This document shows positions 1 to 6,498 of a stretch of 11,437 nt of DNA, piece by piece (the first letter of the stretch is position 1; every line of letters starts with the position of its first letter). Made by a program: the position numbers and the translations under genes. Under the pieces are notes generated by a model. The model saw nothing but the letters and a program-made list of their open reading frames with translations, did no database searches and was not told where the DNA came from. The stretch is taken from positions 1-11,437 of the forward strand of contig QMXA01000005.1 of the NCBI GenBank assembly GCA_003661905.1, read 5' to 3'. Origin of the DNA: Thermoprotei archaeon (GTDB lineage Archaea; Thermoproteota; Thermoprotei_A; Sulfolobales; Ignisphaeraceae).

Positions 1-1
1 C

Positions 2-736
2 CTTACTCAAGAACGTTTTGAACCAGAGTTCTTAGTGAAGATGGCTATTAAAAATGGAGATGAGGGTCTATGTGCAAGTTTCAATGAGCCTGCAACACAA
101 TTGGACTTCTTAATTGATGTATGTAGTATAGGGAAAAAGCATGGACTGTATGGGACCTTAGTAACTAATGGATACTTTACCAAGAGAGCAGTTGAGGAGC
201 TAATTAGTGTAGGGGTTGATGGCTTTAGCATAGATATTAAGGGCTGTCCTCAATCAAGAAGAATTGCGTTGGGATCAATAAACCACGAAATAGTATTTAG
301 AAATGCAAAAATGATACTCGATTTAGGAGGACACGTTGAAATGGTTTACCTAGTAGTAACGGGATTCAATGATAGTGATGACTGCATTAAATGGATATTA
401 GAGAATCACGTGAATTATCTAGGCCCCCAAGTACCACTTCACATTAATAGGTATTATCCAGCAAATTATTGGAAGAAACCACCAACTTCAATATCTAAAT
501 TATTAAGTATAAGAAAACTCGCTACTCAGCTCGGAATTGAGTATATATACATAGGTAATGTGGGGTATAGTGAATATGAAACAACTTATTGCCCCAAATG
601 TGGTAAAGTACTTATTAAAAGAGTTAGGCATAGAGTTACTTACTACAAAGTTGATAATGGTAAATGTCCATATTGTGGATACAGAATACCTATTAGAGGA
701 AAGTACATTGAGTCGAAGAAATATTGGTTTTTCTAA
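2..736 (+). CDS. amrS: Radical SAM enzyme of the AmmeMemoRadiSam (AmrS) type, 5'-truncated
   Basis: This is the C-terminal 244 codons of a radical SAM protein; the frame stays open to the left edge, so the start and the CxxxCxxC cluster motif lie outside the window. Seen: a SFNEPATQ segment near the left end (the family's NEPT motif), then VTNGYFT, DGFSIDIKG and VPLHINRYYP, typical of the COG1180 branch related to pyruvate formate-lyase activating enzyme. A C-terminal zinc ribbon follows, with CPKCG (cysteines at 590 and 599) and CPYCG (665 and 674). This tail separates AmrS-like proteins from true glycyl-radical activases, which lack it. Family members are cytoplasmic [4Fe-4S]/SAM enzymes, often linked by context to MEMO and AMMECR1 proteins; their substrate is not settled. 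Neither partner gene is in this window. The GTG at 35 is internal and not a start. Family assignment is strong, exact function open. Confidence 0.85.
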   Translation, partial: LTQERFEPEFLVKMAIKNGDEGLCASFNEPATQLDFLIDVCSIGKKHGLYGTLVTNGYFTKRAVEELISVGVDGFSIDIKGCPQSRRIALGSINHEIVFRNAKMILDLGGHVEMVYLVVTGFNDSDDCIKWILENHVNYLGPQVPLHINRYYPANYWKKPPTSISKLLSIRKLATQLGIEYIYIGNVGYSEYETTYCPKCGKVLIKRVRHRVTYYKVDNGKCPYCGYRIPIRGKYIESKKYWFF

Positions 737-744
737 AGTAATTC

Positions 745-752
745 TTTATAAA
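745..752 (+). promoter_or_regulatory. Box A (TATA) promoter for the membrane-protein gene
   Basis: TTTATAAA lies 9 bases after the stop of the radical SAM gene. Archaeal transcription usually starts about 25 bases downstream of box A, which would give a start near 775 and a leader of about 18 bases that includes the GGTGAG ribosome binding site at 784-789. So the next gene probably has its own transcript. Inferred from spacing only. Confidence 0.5.
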
Positions 753-792
753 AGCTATTAAAGTAAGTACTCTAATCTCTTGTGGTGAGTCA

Positions 793-1587
793 GTGAAAAT
801 ACGCATACCTACTTTGATAATGATTATAACTTCCATACTTTTACTCTTCTCAGCTATTCTAAGTTATACATCGAGGCCTATCTATCCTACATGGGCTAGA
901 CCCGGAATTACATTCACGTATATATACGAGAAATTCACTCACATAACCATTCCAAACTTATCAGAACTAGGAATTATTATTCCTTTGAGAAATGAAAGTA
1001 TAATCATGAACTTCTCAGTAATTAGAGTTAAAAATGGTATTGTTGAAATACAAATAACGTCCAGCACAGGAATTGAAACATATCTGACCATTAATCTCAA
1101 TAAAGTACCTAAAAGTGGTGAAGAGGCATGGTATGTACCTCCTACTGCTCTTTCAGAATTTGCAAAAGTTTTAGTAAATGAATGGTCTAAAGATCTTAAG
1201 AAAAGAGGTCTTGAAGTTACTAATACAAAATCGGAGATTATACCAGGAGGAAGAGTTCATTTTGATAACCTAACACTTCCAAAAGCATTAGTAACTAGAT
1301 TAGAATTCCAAGGCTCAACTTCTATAGGCAATAACTATGTAGGACTCTATGAAGCAGTCTATGATTCAGCACTAGGTATTAGAGCTCGTGGATTGTTTTA
1401 TTACTATGAAGCATCTTCAATGAATAAACCAGTCATAGAATATAGAGAGGAATTCAAGCTTATTCAAACAAATGCTCCTCTAGGAACTCAGGTCACAAAG
1501 TCCTTGGTTCTCGAAGAGATATTACTAATTGCATCCTCAATTCTATTTGCAATGGCAGGTATCTTATTTCAAATCCGAAGAACTTAA
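793..1587 (+). CDS. Unrecognised protein with a membrane anchor at each end and an outer domain
   Basis: I do not recognise this 264-residue protein. Seen: a short basic N-terminus (MKIR), a hydrophobic helix at about residues 8-26, a polar and beta-rich region from about 28 to 236, a second hydrophobic helix at about 241-260 and a basic end (QIRRT). The charge pattern suggests both termini are in the cytoplasm and the middle outside. The middle holds four N-glycosylation sequons (N55, N67, N73, N159) and no cysteines, which fits an archaeal cell-surface domain. The first helix could instead be a signal peptide, but no convincing cleavage site is visible. The GTG start is chosen because GGTGAG lies 3 bases upstream of it and a box A lies about 40 bases upstream. 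It is tail to tail with a C/D box sRNA on the other strand. It is probably lineage-restricted; no function is proposed. Confidence 0.8.
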   Translation: MKIRIPTLIMIITSILLLFSAILSYTSRPIYPTWARPGITFTYIYEKFTHITIPNLSELGIIIPLRNESIIMNFSVIRVKNGIVEIQITSSTGIETYLTINLNKVPKSGEEAWYVPPTALSEFAKVLVNEWSKDLKKRGLEVTNTKSEIIPGGRVHFDNLTLPKALVTRLEFQGSTSIGNNYVGLYEAVYDSALGIRARGLFYYYEASSMNKPVIEYREEFKLIQTNAPLGTQVTKSLVLEEILLIASSILFAMAGILFQIRRT

Positions 1588-1589
1588 CT

Positions 1590-1649
1590 AGTCATCAGCC
1601 GCTCGACGGTTCATCATTAATTATCAGTAAGGGGAGTTCATCATTGTTA
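1590..1649 (-). ncRNA. C/D box sRNA (2'-O-methylation guide)
   Basis: Read on the minus strand, the elements occur in the canonical order. They are box C ATGATGA (1638-1644), a 10-base guide (1628-1637), box D' CTGA (1624-1627), a 6-base spacer (1618-1623), box C' ATGATGA (1611-1617), a 12-base guide (1599-1610) and box D CTGA (1595-1598). Both C boxes match RUGAUGA exactly, and the spacings are those of archaeal C/D sRNAs, which bind L7Ae, Nop5 and fibrillarin to direct 2'-O-methylation at the base paired with the fifth guide base before D or D'. Flanking TTAAC (1646-1650) and GTTAA (1584-1588) could pair, though unevenly placed. It lies just after htpX on the same strand, so it may be processed from that transcript or have a weak promoter inside htpX. 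Exact ends are estimated. Confidence 0.9.
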
Positions 1650-1654
1650 ATTTA

Positions 1655-2632
1655 TTAAATACCTATGAGCTTGTCTAAGAATCTAAATCTCTTTGCAGGA
1701 TGTGGATGTGTCGAGAATAGCTCATTCCAGATCGAGACCTTCATCGATTTTATCTCGGCAATTACTCTATCTATATTAATGTATCCCCTTGCAATTACTC
1801 TATGGCCTGGATCAGCTATGAATAATGCTTTTAATGTTTCGTATTTCTCAATTCTCACACCTCTTCTTTTTAGGAATCCTGTATCTATTAGGATCTTGGC
1901 TAAGGCCCTTTGCAACTTAAGAGCTCCATTATTTACTGAGAATGCTGCATGAGTATCAGCATAGTATTCTCTCATTCTGCTAAACCATAGAACAAATAGA
2001 TTGAATATGAAGCTGAGAGCCGCTAATGCTAGTCCTCCAAGAACAAGTACTAGTCCTCCTTCAGCTCCTCTATCCCTACTTCTAAAAGCAGCGGAGAACA
2101 TTCCGTATCTCATAAGCATAATACCTAGCCAATACATTATTGCAGGTATTATGCTTATCAACATCATTACAGCCATATCCTTGTGCTTTATATGACCTAT
2201 TTCATGAGCTATGACTGCTTCTAGCTCATCGCGGTTAAGAACTTCAATAGCTCTTCTAGTTACAGCAACTCTAGGTCCTGTGAGTGGTGAGCCGTATGCA
2301 AAGGCATTAGGAACATTTATCTCAGCAACCATTACTTTAGGTACTTTTTTAAGACCTGATACTTTTGCTATACGCTTAACCGTATCTATGAGCCAGCCTT
2401 CTCTATATATATCAGCAGGTCTAACTCTATACATTGCATCTATGATGTGAGGAGCAAAGAGCCACTGAAGAAGATTGAACATAACAACTATAATTAGTGC
2501 TGTGATCATTATATCCATTCCGAAACCCCCAAACAGGTAAGTCAATATAGCCATCAGCACTAATGAGCCGAGACCTATTATCAAGGCTATACTTCCCAAC
2601 ATACCTAGTCTCAACTTTACTAAGGACACCAT
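1655..2632 (-). CDS. htpX: HtpX-family membrane zinc metalloprotease (M48)
   Basis: This 325-residue protein has the family layout. Two N-terminal membrane helices lie at about residues 11-34 and 38-60. The HEIGH zinc motif is at 143-147, where H143 and H147 bind zinc and E144 is catalytic. Two more hydrophobic stretches follow at about 153-175 and 192-215. SRMREYYAD at 218-226 supplies the third zinc ligand, E222. The STHPHPAKR end (307-315) is also typical. The segment NAFAYGSPLTGPRVAV (109-124) is characteristic of HtpX/Ste24-like proteases. Known members degrade misfolded or damaged membrane proteins, with the active site on the cytoplasmic side; a quality-control role here is inferred. 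Length fits the family and no key residue is missing. The ATG start is chosen for the complete first helix; the ribosome binding site is weak. A box A lies about 40 bases upstream. Confidence 0.95.
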   Translation of the reverse strand: MVSLVKLRLGMLGSIALIIGLGSLVLMAILTYLFGGFGMDIMITALIIVVMFNLLQWLFAPHIIDAMYRVRPADIYREGWLIDTVKRIAKVSGLKKVPKVMVAEINVPNAFAYGSPLTGPRVAVTRRAIEVLNRDELEAVIAHEIGHIKHKDMAVMMLISIIPAIMYWLGIMLMRYGMFSAAFRSRDRGAEGGLVLVLGGLALAALSFIFNLFVLWFSRMREYYADTHAAFSVNNGALKLQRALAKILIDTGFLKRRGVRIEKYETLKALFIADPGHRVIARGYINIDRVIAEIKSMKVSIWNELFSTHPHPAKRFRFLDKLIGI

Positions 2633-2668
2633 ATTCTGTCCCCAGCTCTTAGTAAGTAGTTAATGGGG

Positions 2669-2674
2669 TTAAAA
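2669..2674 (-). promoter_or_regulatory. Box A promoter for htpX
   Basis: On the minus strand this reads TTTTAA, inside CTTTTAACCCC, about 40 bases before the htpX ATG. A start about 25 bases downstream would leave a leader of roughly 14 bases. It lies in the 65-base gap after the BtuF-like gene, so htpX can be transcribed separately. Inferred from sequence and spacing. Confidence 0.45.
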
Positions 2675-2697
2675 GCAGTACTACATGATCGGATTAT

Positions 2698-3513
2698 TCA
2701 AAGGTTATTCAGTAAATTAACTAGATTATTGAGTTCATCAACGAATCTAGGGCCGTAATGACTCAAAGACATAGCTGACAATATAATTACATTATTTGTA
2801 TTAATGAAACTCCAACGATTACAAAGCTTACTAATTATCTCATCTTTATCATACTTAAGACTCCTAGCTTCATATATAATTACATCAGGCTTTAGTTTAG
2901 GTACTTCCCTTAGCAACTCTCTAGCTTTCAATCCCCATACATAGGCTTCCCTTATGTCTGATGTCACTACATAGCCACCTATTAAATGAATTCCCGATGT
3001 TATATGGCTAAAGTAGCAGGGGATTGTAGGCTCTCCTAAATCAAGCTCCACATATATCCTCAGAGATTTCTTAAGTGCTTTATTTAATCTCACTAATTTT
3101 CTAATAAGACTTTCAGCTAATGTACATGATTCTTTAAAAGACCCCACAATACCTCCCACACTATATACTAAATCTATAATGCCCACTATTGAAGTTGGTA
3201 GGGGGAATAGATATACAGTAAAACCATTTGATAATAAATACTTAGCTAAAGGTCTCTGTATAGAACCTGATAAAAGTACTAAATCTGGACTAAGACTTTT
3301 CAATTCATTAATATCTATAAATAGATAATCACTAACTTTAGGTTTTGATGATGCTTCTAATGGATAAATACACCAGCGGCTAGTACCTACTACAAAATTT
3401 CCTAGACCTAGTCTAAAGAGTATCTCGGTAATTGCTGGAGATATACTGACAATTTTTCGAGGTTTCTCAGGTATTTCTACGTAGAGATTTAGCTCTGGAC
3501 AATATACCTTCAT
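2698..3513 (-). CDS. BtuF-like (COG0614) metal/cobalamin-binding-fold protein without signal peptide
   Basis: This 271-residue protein resembles the substrate-binding proteins of cobalamin and iron-siderophore ABC importers. Seen: KIVSISPAITEILFRLGLG (20-38), the usual opening of the first lobe; FVVGTSRWCIYP (40-51); INELKSLSPDLVLLSG (68-83); the GEPTIPCYF to GIHLIGG region (160-180); and LKPDVIIYEA (207-216) in the second lobe. The protein begins directly with MKVYCPELNLYVEIPEKP, with no hydrophobic signal peptide, lipobox or membrane anchor, so it is predicted cytoplasmic. No permease or ATPase gene is nearby. It may therefore be a cytoplasmic sensor, chaperone or salvage protein for a cobamide or metal rather than a transporter part; this is inference. 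Start: the ATG at 3513 lies about 27 bases from a box A, suggesting a leaderless mRNA. Fold assignment is good, ligand unknown. Confidence 0.82.
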   Translation of the reverse strand: MKVYCPELNLYVEIPEKPRKIVSISPAITEILFRLGLGNFVVGTSRWCIYPLEASSKPKVSDYLFIDINELKSLSPDLVLLSGSIQRPLAKYLLSNGFTVYLFPLPTSIVGIIDLVYSVGGIVGSFKESCTLAESLIRKLVRLNKALKKSLRIYVELDLGEPTIPCYFSHITSGIHLIGGYVVTSDIREAYVWGLKARELLREVPKLKPDVIIYEARSLKYDKDEIISKLCNRWSFINTNNVIILSAMSLSHYGPRFVDELNNLVNLLNNL

Positions 3514-3534
3514 AAATACCCCAAGAGTATGTAT

Positions 3535-3546
3535 ATCTTTAAAGAT
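3535..3546 (-). promoter_or_regulatory. Box A promoter of the BtuF-like gene (probably leaderless mRNA)
   Basis: The perfect 12-base palindrome ATCTTTAAAGAT contains TTTAAA, centred about 27 bases before the ATG at 3513. At that distance transcription would start at or next to the start codon, giving a leaderless mRNA, in contrast to the por and kor genes with strong ribosome binding sites. The palindrome may be incidental to the TATA box. Confidence 0.5.
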
Positions 3547-3575
3547 AAATTAGAAATTAATTGTAAAATCGAGTA

Positions 3576-5108
3576 TCATTTAATTAAGTGGCTGTAATAT
3601 GCTTTAAGAGAGTTTACTATGTTAACTCTAGGGACAAAGCTCTTTATAGCATTTATACATACTTCATAGAACTTCTCCCTATCACTAAAGTAAAGCTCTA
3701 CTATGTTTCTTAATTTATTTGAGAACTCTTCATAATCTTCTCTATTTATTTTCTCTACTCTTGGATCTCTGTATATATTTATGAACTCTCTTAGATCTTT
3801 GCCAAAGAGCCATCCATTAAATCCATCAATTATTATTTCTAATGCTCCTCCATCTCTTGATGATATGGTTGGTATCCCATTAACTCCAGCTTTCATGTAG
3901 CTAGTTCCACATGCTTCCCAACCTGAGAATGGTGTAAATGTTAATAGATCTGAACCTTGAAGCAGTATCTTTGCCTTAGATACATCATAGTCATGGATAA
4001 ACACAACATTCTTATAAGTATTAGATAATTTCTTAAACATCATCATCCTTTTCAAACCATCTGTATCATGTGGATGGGCTTTACCAGCTAATACATATAT
4101 TACTGGTAGATCATGATTTCTTTCTATGAACCATGCCATGAACTCAGGTCTTTTATATCTTACAATTCTCCTAGCCCATGTAACTATCATTTTCTCTCCA
4201 TTTAGATCTATACCTTCTTTATACAGTCTCAGCATCTTTAGAAGAGATTTTCTAAGCTCTTCATGAACATCCCTAAACGTCTCTATACTCAACTTCTTTT
4301 CTTCATAGAGTTTCTTAGTCCTAGTATTCATCCATCTCTCAATATCTATGCCATTGGTTATGTAGTGAATTTTACCTATGTAGTGTGGGAATACATTTTT
4401 AATGACATCAAGTTGTTTTTGTGAAACAACGAATGCCTTTTCAACTAGACTAAGACCTATTTCTGTTAGAACTACTTGTGGTGCAATGAAACTCCATCCC
4501 AGTTCTCTTTCTATAAGTTCTTTTGGAAATGTTGGATGACCCCAAGGTCCAGGTGTATGTATTATTAATCTATATTTCTTGTTTATTGGTAATATCAGTG
4601 GGAGAAGTGCTGTATATGCTTCTTGCAGATCTATGTAATCAATATTCTCAATGCCTATGAAGTTCTCAATGTAATATGCTGAAGACTTAGCTAGAAAGAG
4701 ATACTTAAGGAATTTCTCCTCTATATTTCTTTCTATGTATATGCGTTCAGTTAAGGAACGAGCCCATGTTGGACATACTGATTCAAAAAATATCACATTA
4801 GCAGAATTTCTTCTAAAGAACCAAGGTCTAACAATTACATCTTCGCCTTTTAACTTCACTTTGAATTCTTCTAAAGGTACAAGCTTCTCCCAGAAGATCT
4901 CTGGGTGTTTTTGTGGTTTAGGAAGTGGTTCTGTATCCTTGAATTCATAATCAACATATCCTCTCCTGTATAGGAGAGTTAAAACAATATATCTCAATCC
5001 AAGTCTTGAAGCAGTATAGAACTTATCACCTTCAAGTACTCCTAAACCACCTGCATAAGTATATCCATAGTCAAGTGCTAAATCAGGTGTTATGCTAACT
5101 ATTACCAT
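3576..5108 (-). CDS. glgP: Alpha-glucan (glycogen/maltodextrin) phosphorylase, short archaeal GT35 form
   Basis: Phosphorylases cleave alpha-1,4-glucan ends with phosphate to give glucose-1-phosphate, using pyridoxal phosphate. Seen in this 510-residue protein: YAGGLGVLEGDKF (18-30), the glycine loop of the family; TNGID (251-255); WARRIVRYKRPE (311-322); AGKAHPHD (341-348); and GWEACGTSYMKAGVNG (396-411). K406 in this last motif matches the PLP-binding lysine of the EASGTxNMKxxxNG signature. This pattern separates it from GT5 glycogen synthases, which lack the lysine. It is much shorter than bacterial and eukaryotic enzymes (about 800 residues), as is known for crenarchaeal homologues, which lack the long N-terminal regulatory parts. 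It is cytoplasmic, with no signal peptide. The start is the ATG at 5108, placing the glycine loop near residue 20 as expected. The gene is divergent from the alcohol dehydrogenase gene. Glycogen or maltodextrin as substrate is inferred. Confidence 0.88.
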   Translation of the reverse strand: MVIVSITPDLALDYGYTYAGGLGVLEGDKFYTASRLGLRYIVLTLLYRRGYVDYEFKDTEPLPKPQKHPEIFWEKLVPLEEFKVKLKGEDVIVRPWFFRRNSANVIFFESVCPTWARSLTERIYIERNIEEKFLKYLFLAKSSAYYIENFIGIENIDYIDLQEAYTALLPLILPINKKYRLIIHTPGPWGHPTFPKELIERELGWSFIAPQVVLTEIGLSLVEKAFVVSQKQLDVIKNVFPHYIGKIHYITNGIDIERWMNTRTKKLYEEKKLSIETFRDVHEELRKSLLKMLRLYKEGIDLNGEKMIVTWARRIVRYKRPEFMAWFIERNHDLPVIYVLAGKAHPHDTDGLKRMMMFKKLSNTYKNVVFIHDYDVSKAKILLQGSDLLTFTPFSGWEACGTSYMKAGVNGIPTISSRDGGALEIIIDGFNGWLFGKDLREFINIYRDPRVEKINREDYEEFSNKLRNIVELYFSDREKFYEVCINAIKSFVPRVNIVNSLKAYYSHLIK

Positions 5109-5137
5109 GTAGTAAACCCCTTAGCCTAGAAGGCTTT

Positions 5138-5149
5138 TTATGTAATAAG
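5138..5149 (-). promoter_or_regulatory. Box A promoter for the phosphorylase gene
   Basis: On the minus strand CTTATTACATAA lies about 35 bases before the ATG at 5108, allowing a start near 5118 and a leader of about 10 bases. It is in the 125-base divergent region shared with the alcohol dehydrogenase gene. The match is moderate and inferred from position. Confidence 0.4.
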
Positions 5150-5179
5150 TCTGTTGTTTCTTCAATCATCAAATAGAGG

Positions 5180-5187
5180 TTTTAAAC
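5180..5187 (+). promoter_or_regulatory. Box A promoter for the alcohol dehydrogenase gene
   Basis: TTTTAAAC lies about 50 bases before the ATG at 5234. A start near 5209 would leave a leader of about 25 bases carrying GAGTGAT (5221-5227), the ribosome binding site 6 bases before the ATG. The same octamer recurs at 6409-6416 before the por operon. Confidence 0.5.
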
Positions 5188-5233
5188 AATATTTATCTCA
5201 CTAAACTCATTTTCTTAACTGAGTGATAACATT

Positions 5234-6406
5234 ATGAGAAAACTCAATTTCATACTATACATACCAACAAAAGTTGTGTTTGGTTCCGGTGTAGTTAATA
5301 GAGTTGGTCATGAAGCATCTAAGTTAGGAATTACTAGGGCACTTTTAGTGACTACTAGAGGAGGTTCTTTGAGGAGATTCGGATATGTTAACATGGTTAT
5401 GAACTCTCTACAAAGTAGCGGCATAGAAACCGAGTTGTTCGCTGAAGTATTTACGAACCCTACAGCTGAACTAGCTGATGTAGGTGCTGATGTTTGTAGA
5501 TCCTACAGATGTGATGGAGTTATCGGACTTGGTGGAGGTAGTGCAATAGATGTTGCTAAGTCCATAGCAATAATTGCGTTGCAAGGGGGTAGAGCTGAGG
5601 AGTATCTAAAGGGAGAGAGAAAAGCTGAAAAGGCATTACCGATAATAGCCATTCCAACAACACATGGAACTGGTACTGAAGTTAATAGATTTGCAGTTCT
5701 TACGGATATCAAGACTCTAGCTAAAGTAGCTATCGCAAGTTCAGCTATATATCCGAGAACAGCGATACTTGATCCTGAATTAACAAAGACACTACCACCC
5801 AAACTCAGTGCTGCAACAACTATAGATGCTTTCACACATGCATTAGAATCCTATATTGGTTTAGGTGCAACTGCAGTTGTTGATCTGTTTGCTGAAGAAG
5901 CAATTAGAGAAATTTTACAATATGCACCTAAACTTCTTAATAACTTAAGTAATGTTGAGATACGTTCTCACTTACTTTATGCAAGTATGTGTGCAGGTAT
6001 AGCAATAAGTCATGGAAGAACTGGTGTTATGCATGCACTTGAACATGCAGTAAGTGCTTTCCATCCAGAAGTTCATCACGGTATAGGACTTGCAGCATTA
6101 ATGTTATCTTGGGCTAAGTATATCGCACCTAGGGTTAAGGAGAAGTTCATAAACATTGCTAGATTAGCTAAGGTACCCATAGAGAAACTCACAATCGATG
6201 AAGCACTACAAAAAACTATAGCATTGTTGGAAGATTTACTAAAGAAACTAGATCTAAGAATTAGGCTAAGAGACTTAGGAGTTGAGGAAGGTGAATTAAG
6301 AGATTTAGCAGAAAACGCTATGAGGAATCTCCAAGTATTGATAAATAACACACCAGGAAATCCAAGTATTGAAGATCTTATAGAAATATTGAGACAAGCT
6401 CTGTAA
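5234..6406 (+). CDS. Iron-type (group III) alcohol dehydrogenase
   Basis: This 390-residue protein is a full-length member of the iron-containing alcohol dehydrogenase family, which interconverts alcohols and aldehydes or ketones with NAD(P). Seen: FGSG (16-19) in the N-terminal Rossmann-like domain; the nucleotide-binding loop GLGGGSAIDVAK (98-109); PTTHGTGTEV (141-150); and the metal-site motifs D198-x3-H202 in TTIDAFTHALE, H267 in GVMHALEH, and H281 or H282 in EVHHG. These match the Asp-His-His-His set of lactaldehyde reductase FucO. One residue is inserted before the last HG, so which histidine binds metal is uncertain. The substrate cannot be read from sequence. It lies 92 bases upstream of porG on the same strand, which invites a role in reducing aldehydes from 2-oxoacid metabolism (inference). 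The ATG start is supported by GAGTGAT 6 bases upstream. Confidence 0.92.
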   Translation: MRKLNFILYIPTKVVFGSGVVNRVGHEASKLGITRALLVTTRGGSLRRFGYVNMVMNSLQSSGIETELFAEVFTNPTAELADVGADVCRSYRCDGVIGLGGGSAIDVAKSIAIIALQGGRAEEYLKGERKAEKALPIIAIPTTHGTGTEVNRFAVLTDIKTLAKVAIASSAIYPRTAILDPELTKTLPPKLSAATTIDAFTHALESYIGLGATAVVDLFAEEAIREILQYAPKLLNNLSNVEIRSHLLYASMCAGIAISHGRTGVMHALEHAVSAFHPEVHHGIGLAALMLSWAKYIAPRVKEKFINIARLAKVPIEKLTIDEALQKTIALLEDLLKKLDLRIRLRDLGVEEGELRDLAENAMRNLQVLINNTPGNPSIEDLIEILRQAL

Positions 6407-6408
6407 GC

Positions 6409-6416
6409 TTTTAAAC
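6409..6416 (+). promoter_or_regulatory. Candidate box A for the por operon
   Basis: TTTTAAAC follows the alcohol dehydrogenase stop directly and is identical to the octamer before that gene. It would give a start near 6440 and a leader of about 60 bases, long for this kind of organism. A second candidate is the T-rich ATTTTTTACT at 6451-6460, which would give a start near 6480. Either would make por a separate unit. Confidence 0.4.
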
Positions 6417-6451
6417 ATAATAAACCGGTACTTACAACTATTGCACCTACA

Positions 6452-6457
6452 TTTTTT
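6452..6457 (+). terminator. T-run downstream of the alcohol dehydrogenase gene
   Basis: Six T residues lie 46 bases after the stop at 6406, in the only gap before porG. Archaeal RNA polymerase often terminates at such runs without a hairpin, so this could end the dehydrogenase transcript. It could equally be part of a promoter for por. Confidence 0.3.
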
Positions 6458-6484
6458 ACTAAGAGTCTAGATTAGGAAAAAGCT

Positions 6485-6494
6485 GGAGGTGACC
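6485..6494 (+). promoter_or_regulatory. Strong ribosome binding site that fixes the porG TTG start
   Basis: GGAGGTGACC is a near-perfect match to the anti-Shine-Dalgarno end of archaeal 16S rRNA and ends 4 bases before TTG at 6499. No in-frame ATG fits the expected N-terminus (MRIEIRWHGRGGQG), so TTG is the start. Confidence 0.85.
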
Positions 6495-6498
6495 CAAC

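Noticed and set aside
35..37. GTG at 35 as the radical SAM start
   Set aside because: The frame is open upstream to base 2 and the family needs a CxxxCxxC region further upstream.
375..381. C-box-like GTGATGA inside the radical SAM gene
   Set aside because: No CTGA follows at a usable distance, and it lies in a well-conserved coding region.
558..761. A 67-codon open frame overlapping the end of the radical SAM gene
   Set aside because: It is a shadow frame over the conserved zinc ribbon coding sequence, with no ribosome binding site.
1609..1645. Direct repeat GTTCATCATT twice, 27 bases apart, as a possible protein-binding repeat
   Set aside because: It is fully explained as the C and C' boxes of the sRNA read on the other strand.
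4039..4047. C-box-like ATGATGATG on the minus strand in the phosphorylase gene
   Set aside because: It encodes consecutive methionines and has no D or D' box downstream.
5123..5139. Short hairpin AGCC/GGCT followed by TTTTT, like an intrinsic terminator on the plus strand
   Set aside because: The stem is only four pairs and no plus-strand gene ends nearby; the T-run is better read as part of the minus-strand promoter.
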